In this document: piece after piece, positions 45,458-56,482 of the stretch
How the letters are laid out: every line of letters begins with the position of its first letter
Position numbering within the stretch: the first letter of the stretch is position 1
Source: CBDUEV01 sp965366365
GTDB taxonomy: Bacteria > Actinomycetota > Acidimicrobiia > Spongiisociales > JAENVV01
Reading direction: 5' to 3'
NCBI GenBank assembly: GCA_965366365.1
Contig: CBDUEV010000007.1
Coordinates: forward strand, 1 to 64,000
Length of the DNA stretch: 64,000 nt
Translations under genes and position numbers: made by a program
Notes under the pieces: model-generated
Told to the model about the DNA's origin: nothing
Seen by the model: only the letters and a program-made list of their open reading frames with translations
The model's database searches: none

Positions 45458-46771
45458 TCAAGTGAGGAATCCTTCGTAGTTGCGCATGGTGAGCTGGCTC
45501 TCGATCTGCTTCATGGTCTCGAGGGCAACTCCGACCACGATGAGCAGTGACACCCCGCTGAAAGCGATCTGAAGATTCCAGATCACCGCCGCCAGGGCGG
45601 GCAGGATGGTGATGATTCCGAGGAAGAGTGCGCCAGGCAGGGTGATGCGATTGAGGATGTGCTCGAGGTGTCGCTCGGTGGCCGTGCCGGGACGGACACC
45701 CGGAATGAAGCCGCCCTGCCGCTGGATCGAGTCGGCTTGCTTGCGGGGGTCGAACTGGATCGCCGTATAGAAGTAGGTGAAGAACACCACCAGGAAGAAC
45801 AGCAGGAAGATATAGGCCCAGGTCTGACCCTGCGCGAGGGCCAGGTTTTCGTCGACCCAGTTGCGAACGGCGATCACGACCGTGTTCTCCTGGGCGGGGA
45901 TGAGGGTGACCAGCAGCGCCGGGAAGGTGAGTACGGACGACGCGAAGATCACCGGAATGACGCCGGCGGTGTTGACTTTGAGCGGGATGTAGGTGGCGTT
46001 GCCCCCCATCACCCGTCGGCCCCGTACCCGTTTGGCGAATTGGATGGGGATGCGGCGCTGACCTTGTTCGACGAAGAGAATCGCCACCACCATCAGCAGG
46101 AAGATGGCCATCATGGTGATGAACCGTCCCCACCGCCCGACCTGGGCGGTCTGGAGATAGATGCCGCTGAATTGCCCCGGCAGGGCAGCAATGATGCTCA
46201 CGAAGATGATGAGCGACATCCCGTTGCCGACACCCTTCTGGGTGATCTGCTCACCGAGCCACATGATGAAGGCGGTACCGGCCGTCATGGTGACCACCAC
46301 GAGAGCTGCGCGGGCCGGCGAGTAGTTGGGCAGCAGGACGATGCCGCCCGTCAGGGTGCCGTTTGCGAAGAGCACGCTGAGGGTGGTCGCTTGGAGCACC
46401 GCCAGCACCACGGTGAGATAGCGCGTCCACTGGGTGATGGTCTTCTGGCCGGAGGCCCCTTCTTCCTGGAGGGTTTGGAGGCGAGGAATCACCACGGCCA
46501 GGAGCTGCATGATGATCGAGGCGGTGATGTAAGGGAGAATCCCCAGCGAGAACACCGAGAAGCTTTCGAGAGCACCGCCCGAGAACAGGTTGAGGAGCCC
46601 GAAGATGCCGCCGCTCTGGCTGGCATCGGTGAGATCCTGGACAGCCCCGAGATCCGTGTACGGCACCGGCACCGCCGCGCCCAACCGGTAGACCGCGAAG
46701 ATGAACAGCGTGAAGAGGATCTTCTTGCGAAGGTCCGGGATTGTGAACATGTGCCGATAGACAGCAAGCAT
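45458..46771 (-). CDS. secY: Protein translocase subunit SecY
   Basis: 437 residues with ten hydrophobic helices. PDLRKKILFTLFIFAVYRLGAAVPVP at the N-terminus (in parts), the plug region FSGGALESFSVFSLGI, GVGNGMSLIIFVSI, and cytosolic loop GFIPGVRPGTATERHLEHIL that binds SecA/ribosome. Central channel for Sec-dependent export and membrane insertion. Confidence 0.97.
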   Translation of the reverse strand: MLAVYRHMFTIPDLRKKILFTLFIFAVYRLGAAVPVPYTDLGAVQDLTDASQSGGIFGLLNLFSGGALESFSVFSLGILPYITASIIMQLLAVVIPRLQTLQEEGASGQKTITQWTRYLTVVLAVLQATTLSVLFANGTLTGGIVLLPNYSPARAALVVVTMTAGTAFIMWLGEQITQKGVGNGMSLIIFVSIIAALPGQFSGIYLQTAQVGRWGRFITMMAIFLLMVVAILFVEQGQRRIPIQFAKRVRGRRVMGGNATYIPLKVNTAGVIPVIFASSVLTFPALLVTLIPAQENTVVIAVRNWVDENLALAQGQTWAYIFLLFFLVVFFTYFYTAIQFDPRKQADSIQRQGGFIPGVRPGTATERHLEHILNRITLPGALFLGIITILPALAAVIWNLQIAFSGVSLLIVVGVALETMKQIESQLTMRNYEGFLT

Positions 46772-46807
46772 CTGAGTTTCAGCCTCTCGAGGTAGGCGCT
46801 TGGGTGA

Positions 46808-47254
46808 TTATTCGATGACTTCGACGGACCCGCCGGCCGCTTCGATTTTTTCTTGAGCGCCCTTGGAGAACTTGTGGGCTTTGACCGTGAGGGCGGTGGT
46901 GATGTCGCCGTCGGCCAGGACCTTCACACGGCCCTTCTTCTTGACCAGCCCCGCCGCCCTGAGCGACTCAGGGGTGACCGTCGACTTGGCCGAGAACACT
47001 TCGAGGTCCTCCACGTTGACGACCGTGAAGATCTCCTTGTTGGGGTTCTTGAATCCCCGCAACTGGGGCAGGCGACGCTGCAGCGGAACGCGTCCACCTT
47101 CGAAACCGGGCCGGATGGTATTGCGCGCCTTGGTTCCCTTCGTGCCGCGTCCGGCCGTCTTGCCGCGCCGACCGGCTTCACCGCGTCCGACCCGAATCTT
47201 CTTCTTCTTCGAGCCTTCAGCGGGCTTGAGATGATGCAGTTTCAACTGTCCCAT
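46808..47254 (-). CDS. rplO: Ribosomal protein uL15
   Basis: 148 residues: MGQLKLHHLKPAEGSKKKK and RVGRGEAGRRGKTAGRGTKG are the basic Gly-rich extension; GFEGGRVPLQRRLPQLRGF is the family core. Binds 23S rRNA late in 50S assembly. Confidence 0.97.
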   Translation of the reverse strand: MGQLKLHHLKPAEGSKKKKIRVGRGEAGRRGKTAGRGTKGTKARNTIRPGFEGGRVPLQRRLPQLRGFKNPNKEIFTVVNVEDLEVFSAKSTVTPESLRAAGLVKKKGRVKVLADGDITTALTVKAHKFSKGAQEKIEAAGGSVEVIE

Positions 47255-47258
47255 GGTT

Positions 47259-47444
47259 CTACTTTTCCTCTACTTCAACGAGGTGCGCCACTGCGTGGAT
47301 CATCCCTCGGATCTCCGGCGTATCGCGGTGCTCCACGGTCTGACGCATCTTGCGCAGACCGAGCCCGCGAACCGTTGCACGGTTCTTCGGTTTCTCGCCG
47401 ATGAGGCTCTTGCTGAGCGTCACGGAAATGGTCTTGTCAGCCAT
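47259..47444 (-). CDS. rpmD: Ribosomal protein uL30
   Basis: 61 residues: [27 protein letters not shown] pattern (in parts) and [17 protein letters not shown] at the end. Six bp after rpsE. Confidence 0.96.
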   Translation of the reverse strand: MADKTISVTLSKSLIGEKPKNRATVRGLGLRKMRQTVEHRDTPEIRGMIHAVAHLVEVEEK

Positions 47445-47450
47445 GGAGTC

Positions 47451-48017
47451 CTACTTCTGCTTTGAGTGAGCTCGGACCATCTCGGTGGACCGATACGCTG
47501 CCAACAGTCCTGGCGGGGTGATCTCCTCCGGAGACTTCCCGCGCAAGCGGGCAACCTCGTCCGGCCGGCGCTGTTGGCGCAAACCGTTCATGGCAGCCTG
47601 AGCGGTGTTGAGGTGGTTGGGTGAGCCCAGCGATTTGGCCAGCACGTCTTTGATCCCCGCCGCCTCGAGGATCTGGCGGACCGACCCTCCGGCAATCACA
47701 CCGGTTCCGGGGGCAGCGGGCTTCAGAAGGATACGCGAGGCGCCGTGGCGGCCGATCGTCTTGTGGACGATCGTGCTCCCGGCCATCGGCACCAGTTCCA
47801 TCGACTTCCGGGCATCTTCCATGCCTTTTTGGATGGCGACCGGAACCTCTCTGGCCTTGCCGTAGCCGATCCCAACTCTTCCGGCGCCGTCACCGACCAC
47901 GCACAGAGCGGTGAAGGAGAATCGGCGTCCACCTTTGACGACTTTGGCGACGCGGTTGATCTCGACGACTCTCTCGTCGTACTGCGATTCCTTGTCGCCT
48001 CGTTGTTGTCGTGCCAT
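47451..48017 (-). CDS. rpsE: Ribosomal protein uS5
   Basis: 188 residues: [40 protein letters not shown] and [19 protein letters not shown] are family segments. Guards decoding accuracy and mRNA entry. Two bp after rplR. Confidence 0.97.
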   Translation of the reverse strand: MARQQRGDKESQYDERVVEINRVAKVVKGGRRFSFTALCVVGDGAGRVGIGYGKAREVPVAIQKGMEDARKSMELVPMAGSTIVHKTIGRHGASRILLKPAAPGTGVIAGGSVRQILEAAGIKDVLAKSLGSPNHLNTAQAAMNGLRQQRRPDEVARLRGKSPEEITPPGLLAAYRSTEMVRAHSKQK

Positions 48018-48019
48018 GT

Positions 48020-48373
48020 CTAGAACTCCAATCCCGCCGAGCGGGCTCCGTCGGCCAGTGCTTTGACCCGACCATGGAAGGGAAAGCCTCCGCGATCGAA
48101 GACGACCGTCGAGACCCCTGCTTCCTTGGCGCGCTCCGCCACCAGCTTGCCGACCTCGCCGGCGGTGTCCACCGTCAGGGTCTTCGCACGGAGATCCTTC
48201 TCCTGTGACGAGGCCGCGGCGAGCGTCTTGCCCGCCACGTCATCGATGACCTGGGCGTAGATATACCGGTTGCTCCTGAACACGGCCAATCGGGGCCGGG
48301 TGGGAGTCCCTGAAAGCTTTTTGCGGACCCGCCGATGACGGGTGACGCGTGCTGCTCCTCGTGATGCACTCAT
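48020..48373 (-). CDS. rplR: Ribosomal protein uL18
   Basis: 117 residues: [32 protein letters not shown] (in pieces) and [20 protein letters not shown]. Binds 5S rRNA with uL5. Overlaps the rplF stop by four bases. Confidence 0.97.
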   Translation of the reverse strand: MSASRGAARVTRHRRVRKKLSGTPTRPRLAVFRSNRYIYAQVIDDVAGKTLAAASSQEKDLRAKTLTVDTAGEVGKLVAERAKEAGVSTVVFDRGGFPFHGRVKALADGARSAGLEF

Positions 48374-48912
48374 CGTGCCACTCCTGCCTTACCGGCCTTG
48401 CGGCGGACATGCTCGTTGACGTACCGGATTCCCTTGCCCTTGTAGGGCTCGGGCGGTTTGACGCCTCGAATGTCTGCGGCCACCTGGCCGACCAGTTCCT
48501 TGTCGATGCCAGAAACGGAGATCTTGGTCGGTTCCGGCACGTCGATGGTGATTCCGTCGGGGGTCTCCATCTGGACGGAGTGACTGAACCCGACCTGCAG
48601 TTCGAGCGTCTTGCCCTTCATGGCTGCCCGGTATCCGACCCCGACCACCGACAGCTCTTTCTGGTACCCCTCCGATACGCCGGTCACCATGTTGGCGATG
48701 AGCGCCCGGAAGAGGCCATGCTGGGCGCGGGACTCTCGGGCGTCGTCGGCGCGGACCACCACGATCTGGTCGTCCTCGACCGAGATCGTCACCCTGTCGG
48801 AGACTGTCCGTTCGAGCGAGCCCTTCGGGCCCTTCACGGAGACGTGTTGCCCCTTGACGGCCACCTCGACACCCTTTGGCACGGGGATCGGTTGTTTTCC
48901 TATTCGACTCAT
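48370..48912 (-). CDS. rplF: Ribosomal protein uL6
   Basis: 180 residues: [17 protein letters not shown] start, [21 protein letters not shown], and [24 protein letters not shown] end. Near the factor-binding site of the 50S subunit. Confidence 0.97.
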   Translation of the reverse strand: MSRIGKQPIPVPKGVEVAVKGQHVSVKGPKGSLERTVSDRVTISVEDDQIVVVRADDARESRAQHGLFRALIANMVTGVSEGYQKELSVVGVGYRAAMKGKTLELQVGFSHSVQMETPDGITIDVPEPTKISVSGIDKELVGQVAADIRGVKPPEPYKGKGIRYVNEHVRRKAGKAGVAR

Positions 48913-48914
48913 GG

Positions 48915-49310
48915 CTACCAGACCTCGCAGATGATCTCGCCGCCCAGTTTGCGCCGGCGTGCCTCACGGTCGGGCAAGAGCCCCTGGGACGTGGACACCA
49001 CCACGATCCCCAGTCCACCTTGCGCACGGGGCAAATCGGTCGCCTTGGCATATACCCGGCGGCCGGGCGTGGAGACGCGCTTGATCCCGGAGATCACGCG
49101 TTCGCGATTGACGCCGTAGCGCAACGTGACGGTGAGTTCCTTGCCGGGACCCTTCTGGGCCACCTCGTAGCCGTCGATGTAGCCCTCGGCAGTGAGGATC
49201 TGTGCGATCCCCTCCTTGAGCTTCGATGACGGCATGGCGGCGTTTTCTTTCAGAACCATGTTCGCGTTGCGAATCCTGGTCAACATGTCAGCAATCGGAT
49301 CGGTCATCAT
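48915..49310 (-). CDS. rpsH: Ribosomal protein uS8
   Basis: 131 residues: [16 protein letters not shown] and the C-terminal [33 protein letters not shown] (in parts). Central 16S domain binder and spc-operon repressor in E. coli. Confidence 0.97.
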   Translation of the reverse strand: MMTDPIADMLTRIRNANMVLKENAAMPSSKLKEGIAQILTAEGYIDGYEVAQKGPGKELTVTLRYGVNRERVISGIKRVSTPGRRVYAKATDLPRAQGGLGIVVVSTSQGLLPDREARRRKLGGEIICEVW

Positions 49311-49313
49311 GAT

Positions 49314-49499
49314 CTACCACGACGCCTTTCGCACACCGGGCAGTTCGCCCTGACGGGCGAGCTCCCTCACACAGATACGACACATGCCGAACCTCCGGAG
49401 ATAAGCACGAGGCCGGCCACACCGCTGGCAGCGGTTGTACTGGCGGGACTTGAACTTGGCCTTCCGTTGCTGTTTTGCAATCAGTGATTTCTTCGCCAT
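49314..49499 (-). CDS. rpsN: Ribosomal protein uS14, zinc-binding short form
   Basis: 61 residues with two CxxC pairs (RCQRCGRP and MCRICVRE), the zinc (type Z) form. Its zinc-free paralogue is not in the window. Confidence 0.97.
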   Translation of the reverse strand: MAKKSLIAKQQRKAKFKSRQYNRCQRCGRPRAYLRRFGMCRICVRELARQGELPGVRKASW

Positions 49500-49511
49500 C
49501 TCAAATCCCTC

Positions 49512-50069
49512 TCAGGCCTGCACGGCTTGTTTGCGGAACGGGAACCCGAAGGCTTCGAGGAGAGCCCGTCCGTGATCGTCGGTTTCGGCGGTGGTGACGA
49601 TGGTTATGTCCATCCCCCGCACCGTGGTGACCTTGTCGTAATCGATCTCCGGGAAGATCAGCTGTTCGGTGACCCCGAAGGTGTAGTTGCCCCGCCCGTC
49701 GAACGACTTGGGGTTCAATCCTCGGAAGTCGCGTACGCGTGGGATCGCCACGGCGATGAGACGATCGAAGAACTCCCACATCCGGTCTCCCCGCAGGGTG
49801 ACCGAGGCGCCGACCGCTTGGCCCTCGCGAAGCTTGAAGCCGGCAATCGACTTCCTCGCCAGGTTGATGCGGGGCTGCTGTCCGGAGATCGTCGCCAAGT
49901 CGGAGACCACCGAATCGATGACCTTCTTGTCGGTCGTGGCGTCGCCACAACCGACGTTGATGACGATTTTGCTGATGCGAGGCACCTGCATCGCATTGGC
50001 CAGTTCGAGTTTGGTGCGCAGCGCGTCGGCTACCTCTTCCTGGTACTTGGTCTTGAGGCGCGGGGTCAC
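49512..50069 (-). CDS. rplE: Ribosomal protein uL5
   Basis: 185 residues: [40 protein letters not shown], and [28 protein letters not shown] (in parts). 5S rRNA-binding. Overlaps rplX by four bases. Confidence 0.97.
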   Translation of the reverse strand: MTPRLKTKYQEEVADALRTKLELANAMQVPRISKIVINVGCGDATTDKKVIDSVVSDLATISGQQPRINLARKSIAGFKLREGQAVGASVTLRGDRMWEFFDRLIAVAIPRVRDFRGLNPKSFDGRGNYTFGVTEQLIFPEIDYDKVTTVRGMDITIVTTAETDDHGRALLEAFGFPFRKQAVQA

Positions 50070-50368
50070 AGCTCACCTCCACACTTCCGGCACACCCGAT
50101 GCTTCGAGCGTCCTTCACCCTTGTACCCGATCCTGGTCGGACCGCAGGCTTTGCAGATGATCATCACGTTGGACGAATCGATCGGCATGTCGCGATCGAT
50201 GATCCCGCCCTGCTGGTTGGCCTGAGTGGGCTTCGAGTGACGCTTGGCGGTGGCCACGTTCTCGACGATGATCTTGCCCTTGGACGGGAACACCCTCGCG
50301 ATCTTGGACTCCTTGCCGGCGTCTTTGCCCGAAATGACTTTCACGTTGTCACCAACGCGGAGTTTCAT
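50066..50368 (-). CDS. rplX: Ribosomal protein uL24
   Basis: 100 residues: [21 protein letters not shown] (KOW motif) and [21 protein letters not shown] with CRKCGG near the end, four Cys in CxxC pairs. Starts 50S assembly. Confidence 0.97.
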   Translation of the reverse strand: MKLRVGDNVKVISGKDAGKESKIARVFPSKGKIIVENVATAKRHSKPTQANQQGGIIDRDMPIDSSNVMIICKACGPTRIGYKGEGRSKHRVCRKCGGEL

Positions 50369-50737
50369 CTAGATCACCTCCGGGGCGAGCGACACGATGC
50401 GCATGAATTTGGCATCACGAAGCTCGCGAGCGACAGGCCCGAAGATACGGGTGCCGCGTGGCTGACGGTTTGCATCGATGATCACGCAGGCGTTGTCATC
50501 GAATCGGATGTACGTGCCGTCGGGGCGACGGCGTTCTTTGGCGGTCCGCACGACGACGGCTTTCACCACTTCACCCTTCTTGACGTTCGAGTTGGGGATG
50601 GCTTCCTTGACCGTGGCGACGATGACGTCGCCCACACCGGCGTAACGCCGGTGGGACCCGCCCAACACACGGATACAGAGCACCTCTCGGGCACCGCTGT
50701 TGTCCGCAACCTTGAGTCGAGATTCCTGCTGGATCAT
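50369..50737 (-). CDS. rplN: Ribosomal protein uL14
   Basis: 122 residues from ATG 50737 ([20 protein letters not shown], the family start), which overlaps the rpsQ stop as ATGA; a longer frame exists but lies in rps[15 protein letters not shown] is the C-terminal signature. Confidence 0.97.
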   Translation of the reverse strand: MIQQESRLKVADNSGAREVLCIRVLGGSHRRYAGVGDVIVATVKEAIPNSNVKKGEVVKAVVVRTAKERRRPDGTYIRFDDNACVIIDANRQPRGTRIFGPVARELRDAKFMRIVSLAPEVI

Positions 50738-50991
50738 CGCGCTCGCTCCACGATTTCCTCGAGGCGCCACCGCTTCGTCTTGGAGAGGGGCCGGGTCTCG
50801 ACGATCTTGACCGTGTCACCCTTGCGGGCGTCGTTGTTCTCGTCGTGCGCTTGAAAACGAGTCGAACGCCGCATGACCTTGCCGTATCTCGGATGGCGAG
50901 TGGAACTCTCGATCTCGACGGCAATCGTCTTGTCTCGGGCATCCGAGACGACCACGCCGACCCGCACCTTCCTCTGGCTTCGTTCGGTCAT
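50734..50991 (-). CDS. rpsQ: Ribosomal protein uS17
   Basis: 85 residues from ATG 50991, overlapping rpmC as [39 protein letters not shown] and [18 protein letters not shown]. Binds the 5' domain of 16S rRNA. Confidence 0.97.
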   Translation of the reverse strand: MTERSQRKVRVGVVVSDARDKTIAVEIESSTRHPRYGKVMRRSTRFQAHDENNDARKGDTVKIVETRPLSKTKRWRLEEIVERAR

Positions 50992-51221
50992 GACCCACCG
51001 TCCTCTTTGGCGAGCTGGAGGGCACTCCAAGCTTCCAGTTCCTGTTCGCGACCGATCGTCTTGATCCGGGCGATTTCCTTCTTCACCTGCTTGAGGCGGG
51101 CCGTGTTGTCGAGCTGGTTGGTGGCGAGGGAGAACCTCAGGTTGAAGAGTTCCTCCTTCGCTTCGGCCAGTTTCTCGGCAAGCTCATCGACGGTGAGTTC
51201 ACGCAACTTCTCGGTGTTCAT
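50988..51221 (-). CDS. rpmC: Ribosomal protein uL29
   Basis: 77 residues: [23 protein letters not shown] and [19 protein letters not shown], a two-helix protein beside the exit tunnel. Four-base overlap with rplP. Confidence 0.96.
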   Translation of the reverse strand: MNTEKLRELTVDELAEKLAEAKEELFNLRFSLATNQLDNTARLKQVKKEIARIKTIGREQELEAWSALQLAKEDGGS

Positions 51222-51631
51222 GCGTCCTCCCGCTGTACGAATCGGGTCTTGACCGGCAGTTTGTGCCCGGCCTTCCTCATCGCCTCACGAGCGAGTTCTT
51301 CGCTCACGCCGGACAGTTCGAACATGACGCGTCCTGGCTTGACCACGGCCACCCAGAACTCCGGAGCGCCCTTGCCGGAACCCATCCGGGTCTCAGCAGG
51401 CTTGGCCGTCACCGGCTTGTGCGGGAAGATGTTGATCCACACCTTTCCGCCACGCTTGATGGTACGGGTGACGGCGACACGGGCGGATTCGATCTGTCGA
51501 GACGTGATCCAGCCCTCTTCGACAGCCTGGAGGCCGTAGTCGCCGAACGAGACCCGCGTGCCGCCCTTGGCAACGCCGCGTCTCCGCCCGCGGTGCACCT
51601 TTCGGTACTTGGTCCGCTTTGGCATCAACAT
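51218..51631 (-). CDS. rplP: Ribosomal protein uL16
   Basis: 137 residues: [19 protein letters not shown] start, [23 protein letters not shown], and [16 protein letters not shown]. Helps position tRNA at the peptidyl transferase centre. Confidence 0.97.
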   Translation of the reverse strand: MLMPKRTKYRKVHRGRRRGVAKGGTRVSFGDYGLQAVEEGWITSRQIESARVAVTRTIKRGGKVWINIFPHKPVTAKPAETRMGSGKGAPEFWVAVVKPGRVMFELSGVSEELAREAMRKAGHKLPVKTRFVQREDA

Positions 51632-51634
51632 GAT

Positions 51635-52723
51635 TTACTCTTCCTCTTCACTGTCGGCGGGTGGTGTTTCTTCGGCTGCCTCGGGAGCTTCTGGCGCCTC
51701 GGGAGTCGCTTCCGGCGTCTCGGCCACGTCCGGCGTCTCGGTCGATTCCGGCGTCTCGGCCGATTCCGGCGCAGCGGCAGTCGCTTCCGGAGTGTCGGTG
51801 ACGGGCGTGTCGGTAGCGTCCGGGGTGTCGGTCGTCAGATCGTCGGTGGCATCTTCGCTCGCCACGGCGAGTTCTTCGTCGTACTCGGACTTGCCTTCGT
51901 CGGGGGCGGGCTTGCGCTTGCCGCCACCAGCCTCGATGAGACGCTTGCCGCCACCGGCTTCGATGAGACGAGGGGTCGTCTTCTCTCCCCCGGCTGCGTG
52001 CTCGGCCCGGGCTTTGGCGGGGGCTACCCGTCCGCGGCTGGGACCGCCGCTGGCCAGGGCGGCCTCGGCTGCGATCTTCTCACGCGTGGCCTTCAGCGAC
52101 GTGACGACGTCACCCTTGTAGACCCAGACTTTGACGCCGATGGCTCCGACCGTGGTCCGCGCCGTGGCGGTGCCGTAGTCGATGTCCGCCCGAAGGGTGT
52201 GCAGAGGAACTCGGCCCTCTCGATACCACTCACGGCGGCCCATGTCGGACCCGCCCAAGCGACCCTTGCACTCGACGCGGACGCCTTCTGCCCCGGCCTT
52301 CATGGCCGTTTGGACCGCTCGCTTCATCGCACGGCGGAAGGCGATGCGATTGGCGATCTGGTCGGCGATGCCGCGGGCGAGGAGCCGGGCATCGGTCTCG
52401 GCGTCCTTGATTTCGTTGACGTTCAACTTCACCTGGCGGCCGGTCAGTTTCTCGAGACCGGCCCGCAGCCGTTCGGCCTCGGCGCCCTTGCGACCGATGA
52501 CGACGCCGGGACGGGCCGTGTAGAGCTCGATCTCGACTCGACCGCGGCTCCGTTCGAGCTCGATCCTCGAGACGGCGCCCCTCTGGAGTTCGCCGTCCAG
52601 GTAGTCACGGATCTTCCAGTCTTCGTTGACGAGCTGGGTGTATTCCTTGTCGCTGTACCAGCGCGATTTCCAGTCGTTGACGATGCCGAGTCGGAATGCG
52701 TAGGGATGTGTTTTCTGACCCAT
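51635..52723 (-). CDS. rpsC: Ribosomal protein uS3 with long acidic C-terminal extension
   Basis: 362 residues where uS3 is usually 210-280. Residues 1-213 are canonical: KH domain with [24 protein letters not shown] (in parts) and C-domain [31 protein letters not shown]. From about 215 there is a low-complexity tail: a basic Ala/Gly part with the unit RLIEAGGGK twice, then about 90 residues rich in Thr, Pro, Glu and Asp. Tail extensions of uS3 occur in actinobacteria, but this is long. The frame ends 3 bp before rplP. Confidence 0.95.
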   Translation of the reverse strand: MGQKTHPYAFRLGIVNDWKSRWYSDKEYTQLVNEDWKIRDYLDGELQRGAVSRIELERSRGRVEIELYTARPGVVIGRKGAEAERLRAGLEKLTGRQVKLNVNEIKDAETDARLLARGIADQIANRIAFRRAMKRAVQTAMKAGAEGVRVECKGRLGGSDMGRREWYREGRVPLHTLRADIDYGTATARTTVGAIGVKVWVYKGDVVTSLKATREKIAAEAALASGGPSRGRVAPAKARAEHAAGGEKTTPRLIEAGGGKRLIEAGGGKRKPAPDEGKSEYDEELAVASEDATDDLTTDTPDATDTPVTDTPEATAAAPESAETPESTETPDVAETPEATPEAPEAPEAAEETPPADSEEEE

Positions 52724-52726
52724 TGT

Positions 52727-53068
52727 CTACGCCTCCTCGACGTTCGATACGACGACCGTGATGTGGCTCGTTCGCTTGTGGATCGGTGTGGCCCGACCCC
52801 GGGCACGGGGACGGAACCGCTTCAGCGTCGGGCCTTCGTCGGCGAACGCCTCGGAGATGATGAGCTCCGAGGAATCGAATCCGAAGTTCTCGTCGGCGTT
52901 GGCCACCGCGGAGCGGAGCACCTTGTAGACGGGCTCGGTGGCTCGGCGCTCACCGAAGCGAAGCAACGTGAGGGCGTCGTCGACCGGAAGGCCACGCACC
53001 TGATCGAGCACGGCTCGCACCTTCTGCGGTGATTGACGAATGTATTTGGCTTGCGCTTTGGCTTTCAT
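52727..53068 (-). CDS. rplV: Ribosomal protein uL22
   Basis: 113 residues: [20 protein letters not shown] and the exit-tunnel loop near [21 protein letters not shown]. Four-base overlap with rpsS. Confidence 0.97.
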   Translation of the reverse strand: MKAKAQAKYIRQSPQKVRAVLDQVRGLPVDDALTLLRFGERRATEPVYKVLRSAVANADENFGFDSSELIISEAFADEGPTLKRFRPRARGRATPIHKRTSHITVVVSNVEEA

Positions 53069-53343
53069 CGCTTTCTCGCGCCTCGATCGCCGGCGTGACC
53101 CCGGAAGGTCCTGGTGGGAGCGAACTCGCCGAGCTTGTGCCCGACCATCGACTCCGTGATGTACACCGGTACGTGCTTGCGGCCATCATGGACGGCAATC
53201 GTGTGACCCACCATCTCAGGGAAGATGGTCGAACGCCGGCTCCATGTGCGGATCACCCGCTTCTCGCCGGATGCGTTCAACGCCTCCACCTTGTCCATGA
53301 GGTGGTCATCGACGAATGGGCCTTTCTTGAGGCTTCTCGCCAT
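53065..53343 (-). CDS. rpsS: Ribosomal protein uS19
   Basis: 92 residues: [42 protein letters not shown], and [17 protein letters not shown]. Binds 16S rRNA with uS13. Confidence 0.97.
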   Translation of the reverse strand: MARSLKKGPFVDDHLMDKVEALNASGEKRVIRTWSRRSTIFPEMVGHTIAVHDGRKHVPVYITESMVGHKLGEFAPTRTFRGHAGDRGARKR

Positions 53344-53347
53344 GGTC

Positions 53348-54181
53348 TTACCTCCGACCCTTCTTCGCCCGACGCCGGACGATGTCCTTGTTGCTGGCCT
53401 TCTTCTTCTTACGCGTGCGAGCCTCAGGCTTGCCCCACGGGCTCACGGGGTGACGGCCACCCGAACTCTTACCTTCGCCACCACCATGGGGGTGGTCGAC
53501 GGGGTTCATGGCCACACCACGCGACTGGGGGCGAACACCCTTCCAGCGGTTCCGGCCTGCCTTGCCGATCTTGATCAGCTCGGCCTCGGTGTTGCCGACC
53601 TGACCGACGGTCGCCCGACAGTCCAGAGGCACGTTCCGCATCTCACCCGACGGAAGCCGAAGCAGAGCCTTCTCGCCCTCCTTCGACATCAGCTGCACCG
53701 CCACGCCGGCGGCTCGAGCGATCTTGGCTCCACCGCCAGGTCGCATTTCGACCGCGTGGATCACGGTACCGCCGGGGATGTTGCGCAACGGAAGGGAGTT
53801 TCCGGGCCGGATGTCTGCCTTGGAACCGGATTCGAGCATGTCGCCGACCTTCACCCCGAGCGGGGCGAGGATGTAGCGCTTCTCTCCGTCGACGTAATGG
53901 AGCAGGGCGATTCGGGCGTTCCGGTTGGGGTCGTATTCGACGGCGGCGACCTTGGCGGGAATGCCGTCCTTGGTGCGCCGGAAGTCGATCACCCGGTAGC
54001 GGCGTTTGTGGCCGCCGCCGCGGTGGCGACTCGTGATACGGCCGTCATTGTTGCGGCCTGCGGTCGCCGACTTCTTGTCGAGGAGGGACTTCTCCGGCTT
54101 CTTCTTCGAGAGCTCGGAGAAGTCGGATACGGTCTGGAACCGACGTCCTGGCGAAGTGGGTTTGAGCTTTTTCACTGGCAT
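53348..54181 (-). CDS. rplB: Ribosomal protein uL2
   Basis: 277 residues from ATG 54181 ([15 protein letters not shown]). [22 protein letters not shown] and the C-terminal [30 protein letters not shown] contain the His implicated in peptidyl transfer. Confidence 0.97.
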   Translation of the reverse strand: MPVKKLKPTSPGRRFQTVSDFSELSKKKPEKSLLDKKSATAGRNNDGRITSRHRGGGHKRRYRVIDFRRTKDGIPAKVAAVEYDPNRNARIALLHYVDGEKRYILAPLGVKVGDMLESGSKADIRPGNSLPLRNIPGGTVIHAVEMRPGGGAKIARAAGVAVQLMSKEGEKALLRLPSGEMRNVPLDCRATVGQVGNTEAELIKIGKAGRNRWKGVRPQSRGVAMNPVDHPHGGGEGKSSGGRHPVSPWGKPEARTRKKKKASNKDIVRRRAKKGRR

Positions 54182-54185
54182 GACG

Positions 54186-54473
54186 TCACACTCCAAAGAT
54201 GTCGATAGTGTCGCCAGTGGCGAGCTTGACGTAGGCGCGCTTGGTGTCGCGGCGTTTGCCCTTGGTGAGGTAGGTGCCCTTCACCTTGCCTGGACGGTTC
54301 GCCGTGTTCACCGATTCGACCTTCACACCGAAGATCGACTTGACGGCTTCTTTGATCTCCGTCTTGTTGGCCCTGGGGTCGACCAGAAACACGTAGGTGT
54401 TGGCCTCCTCGATGAGGGCATAGGACTTCTCCGAGACCACAGGCTCGAAAATGATGTCGCGAGGGTCTTTCAT
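54186..54473 (-). CDS. rplW: Ribosomal protein uL23
   Basis: 95 residues: [21 protein letters not shown] and [18 protein letters not shown]. Docking site for SRP and trigger factor at the tunnel exit. Four-base overlap with rplD. Confidence 0.97.
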   Translation of the reverse strand: MKDPRDIIFEPVVSEKSYALIEEANTYVFLVDPRANKTEIKEAVKSIFGVKVESVNTANRPGKVKGTYLTKGKRRDTKRAYVKLATGDTIDIFGV

Positions 54474-55159
54474 TCTTCCTCTCCCGCGTGATCGGTGTCG
54501 CGGACGAAATCGTCGCTCGAGACTCCGTACGAGCCGGCCCCTGCGGCGGCGCCGACGGTGTCGCCCGTGAAGACGACCCGGTCTGCCCAGAGCACGTCGT
54601 AGGGGGTGACCCGTCCCGGCCGGGCGAGCACAACTTCTTCGATGTTTCGGAAGGAGCGTTCTGCGATGGCGTCACTGGAGCTCAGCACGACCAGGGTCTT
54701 GCGACCGTTGGCCTCCATGGCCGACAGGAGCTTGGTGGCCTGCTTGGTCTTGGGGGTCGACCAATCGAAGGACTCCACCACCATGACCGCTTGCTCCGAG
54801 GCGCGGGCGGAGAGTGCGCTTCGCAACGCGAGACGCTTCATCTTCTTGGGGGTGCGCTGCGCATAGCTGCGGGGCTTGGGCCCGTGGGCGACACCGCCTC
54901 CTGCCCAGATCGGGGAACGGCTGGAGCCGTGCCGAGCACGACCGAGGCCCTTTTGGCGCCACGGCTTGCGGCCACCGCCGCGCACTTCCGAGCGCGTCTT
55001 GGTGGATGCAGAGCCAACCCGAGCCGCGGCCAGCTGAGCCGTGATCACCTGGTGGAGCACGTTGAGGTTGGGCTCGATGCCGAAGACCTCGGGATCGAGA
55101 TCGACCGTGCCCTTTTGCTTCCCGTCCGCCGTGAACAACGCTGCTTTGAGATCAGCCAC
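54470..55159 (-). CDS. rplD: Ribosomal protein uL4
   Basis: 229 residues: [46 protein letters not shown] (in parts) is the tunnel-loop signature. The C-terminus adds [20 protein letters not shown] beyond the common fold. Overlaps rplC by 8 bp. Confidence 0.97.
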   Translation of the reverse strand: MADLKAALFTADGKQKGTVDLDPEVFGIEPNLNVLHQVITAQLAAARVGSASTKTRSEVRGGGRKPWRQKGLGRARHGSSRSPIWAGGGVAHGPKPRSYAQRTPKKMKRLALRSALSARASEQAVMVVESFDWSTPKTKQATKLLSAMEANGRKTLVVLSSSDAIAERSFRNIEEVVLARPGRVTPYDVLWADRVVFTGDTVGAAAGAGSYGVSSDDFVRDTDHAGEEE

Positions 55160-55790
55160 GAGCCTTCACCGCCTCTCGCACGGCCACGACCGCGCCTTTG
55201 GGACCGGGTACTGCGCCCCCGAGAAGTAGCAAGCCGCGCTCTGCGTCGACTTCCACGACCTCGAGATTCAGAATGGTGGTTCGCTCTCCACCCATCTGGC
55301 CCGCCATCTTCTTGCCCTTGAACACCCGGGCGGGAGTCGCACAGGCCCCGATAGCGCCTGGCGCACGGTGCACCCGGTGTGCTCCGTGGCTGGCCGGCTG
55401 CCCTTTGAAATTGTGGCGCTTCATGACGCCCTGAAAGCCTTTGCCCTTCGAAATGGCCGAGACGTCGGCCTTCTGGCCCTTTTCGAGTACGTCGGCGATG
55501 GTCAGTTCCTGACCGACCTCGAAACCCGAGACGTCGTCGACACGGAATTCCACGAGGTGACGCATGGGCGGCACGCCGGCCTTGTCGAAATGTCCCTGGG
55601 TCGGCTTGTTCGCCTTGCCTGCGCGAAGCTCCTTATAGGAGATCTGCACGGCGCTGTAGCCGTCCTTCTCGGGCGTCTTGATCTGCGTGATTCGGCAAGG
55701 TCCGGCCTTGATGACCGTCACGGGGATCGCCCGCGACTCGTCGTCGAAGACCTGGGTCATGCCCAGCTTCTCTCCGAGGATCGTTTTCAC
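55152..55790 (-). CDS. rplC: Ribosomal protein uL3
   Basis: 212 residues: [23 protein letters not shown] and [28 protein letters not shown] (in parts). Starts assembly of the 23S 3' end. Four-base overlap with rpsJ. Confidence 0.97.
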   Translation of the reverse strand: MKTILGEKLGMTQVFDDESRAIPVTVIKAGPCRITQIKTPEKDGYSAVQISYKELRAGKANKPTQGHFDKAGVPPMRHLVEFRVDDVSGFEVGQELTIADVLEKGQKADVSAISKGKGFQGVMKRHNFKGQPASHGAHRVHRAPGAIGACATPARVFKGKKMAGQMGGERTTILNLEVVEVDAERGLLLLGGAVPGPKGAVVAVREAVKARG

Positions 55791-56104
55791 AGCTTGATCT
55801 CCACTTCCACACCTGCGGGCAGATCGAGGCGCATCAGGGAATCGACCGTCTTGGGGGTCGGTTCGAGGATGTCGATGAGGCGCTTGTGGATCCTGAGCTC
55901 GTAGTGCTCACGGGAGGCCTTGTCGACGTGCGGGCCGCGAATGACGCAGTAGCGATGGATCTTCGTGGGCAGCGGAATCGGGCCCTTGATCTTCGCCTGG
56001 GTGCGGATCACCGTCTCGGCGATCTTGCGGGCCGACTCGTCGACGACCTCGTGGTCGTACGCCTTGAGCCGGATGCGGATCTTTTGATCGTTCTCTTCTG
56101 CCAC
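55787..56104 (-). CDS. rpsJ: Ribosomal protein uS10
   Basis: 105 residues: [22 protein letters not shown] and [24 protein letters not shown] (in parts). First gene of the S10-spc-alpha cluster; also NusE in antitermination. A strong promoter lies about 185 bp upstream. Confidence 0.97.
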   Translation of the reverse strand: MAEENDQKIRIRLKAYDHEVVDESARKIAETVIRTQAKIKGPIPLPTKIHRYCVIRGPHVDKASREHYELRIHKRLIDILEPTPKTVDSLMRLDLPAGVEVEIKL

Positions 56105-56296
56105 GCTGGGTCCTGTCTGTCTCGACGTTCAGGCAGGCGGGGCAGCAGGCCGTGGGAGGGCCACTGATCCGACCACCTGGTGAGCGGTCCCCGGACACGG
56201 TCGTGCCGGGTACATCACGGGTTTGGTCGCGGTCACAGGGCACAAGGGTGCCCCTACGAATACTTCTTGGAATCGCCGGCGGAAGCCGACCCCGGG

Positions 56297-56325
56297 AGTG
56301 TATTGCATGAGCCTCCGGGATGCAA
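56297..56325 (-). promoter_or_regulatory. Promoter of the ribosomal cluster (TTGCAT-N17-TACACT) with long leader
   Basis: On the minus strand TTGCAT (56325-56320), exactly 17 bp, then TACACT (56302-56297). Transcription would start near 56290, giving a leader of about 185 bases before rpsJ. The leader contains a GGGCAC/GTGCCC hairpin and other short GC stems but no clear terminator. The rest of 56105-56489 shows no gene. Confidence 0.65.
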
Positions 56326-56482
56326 AATCTCGCCGGCGAAGGACTCCCCCGATCCGCCGTTGATGCGCTGGGGCTTCGGGTATCTCCTGCCACCGGTTGG
56401 CTCCTGGTGTCCGCGGCTCGCACACCCAGGGCGCCTATCGCCTCATCGGCTTCGGAATCTGTCTCACTCGGTTGATTCGATA

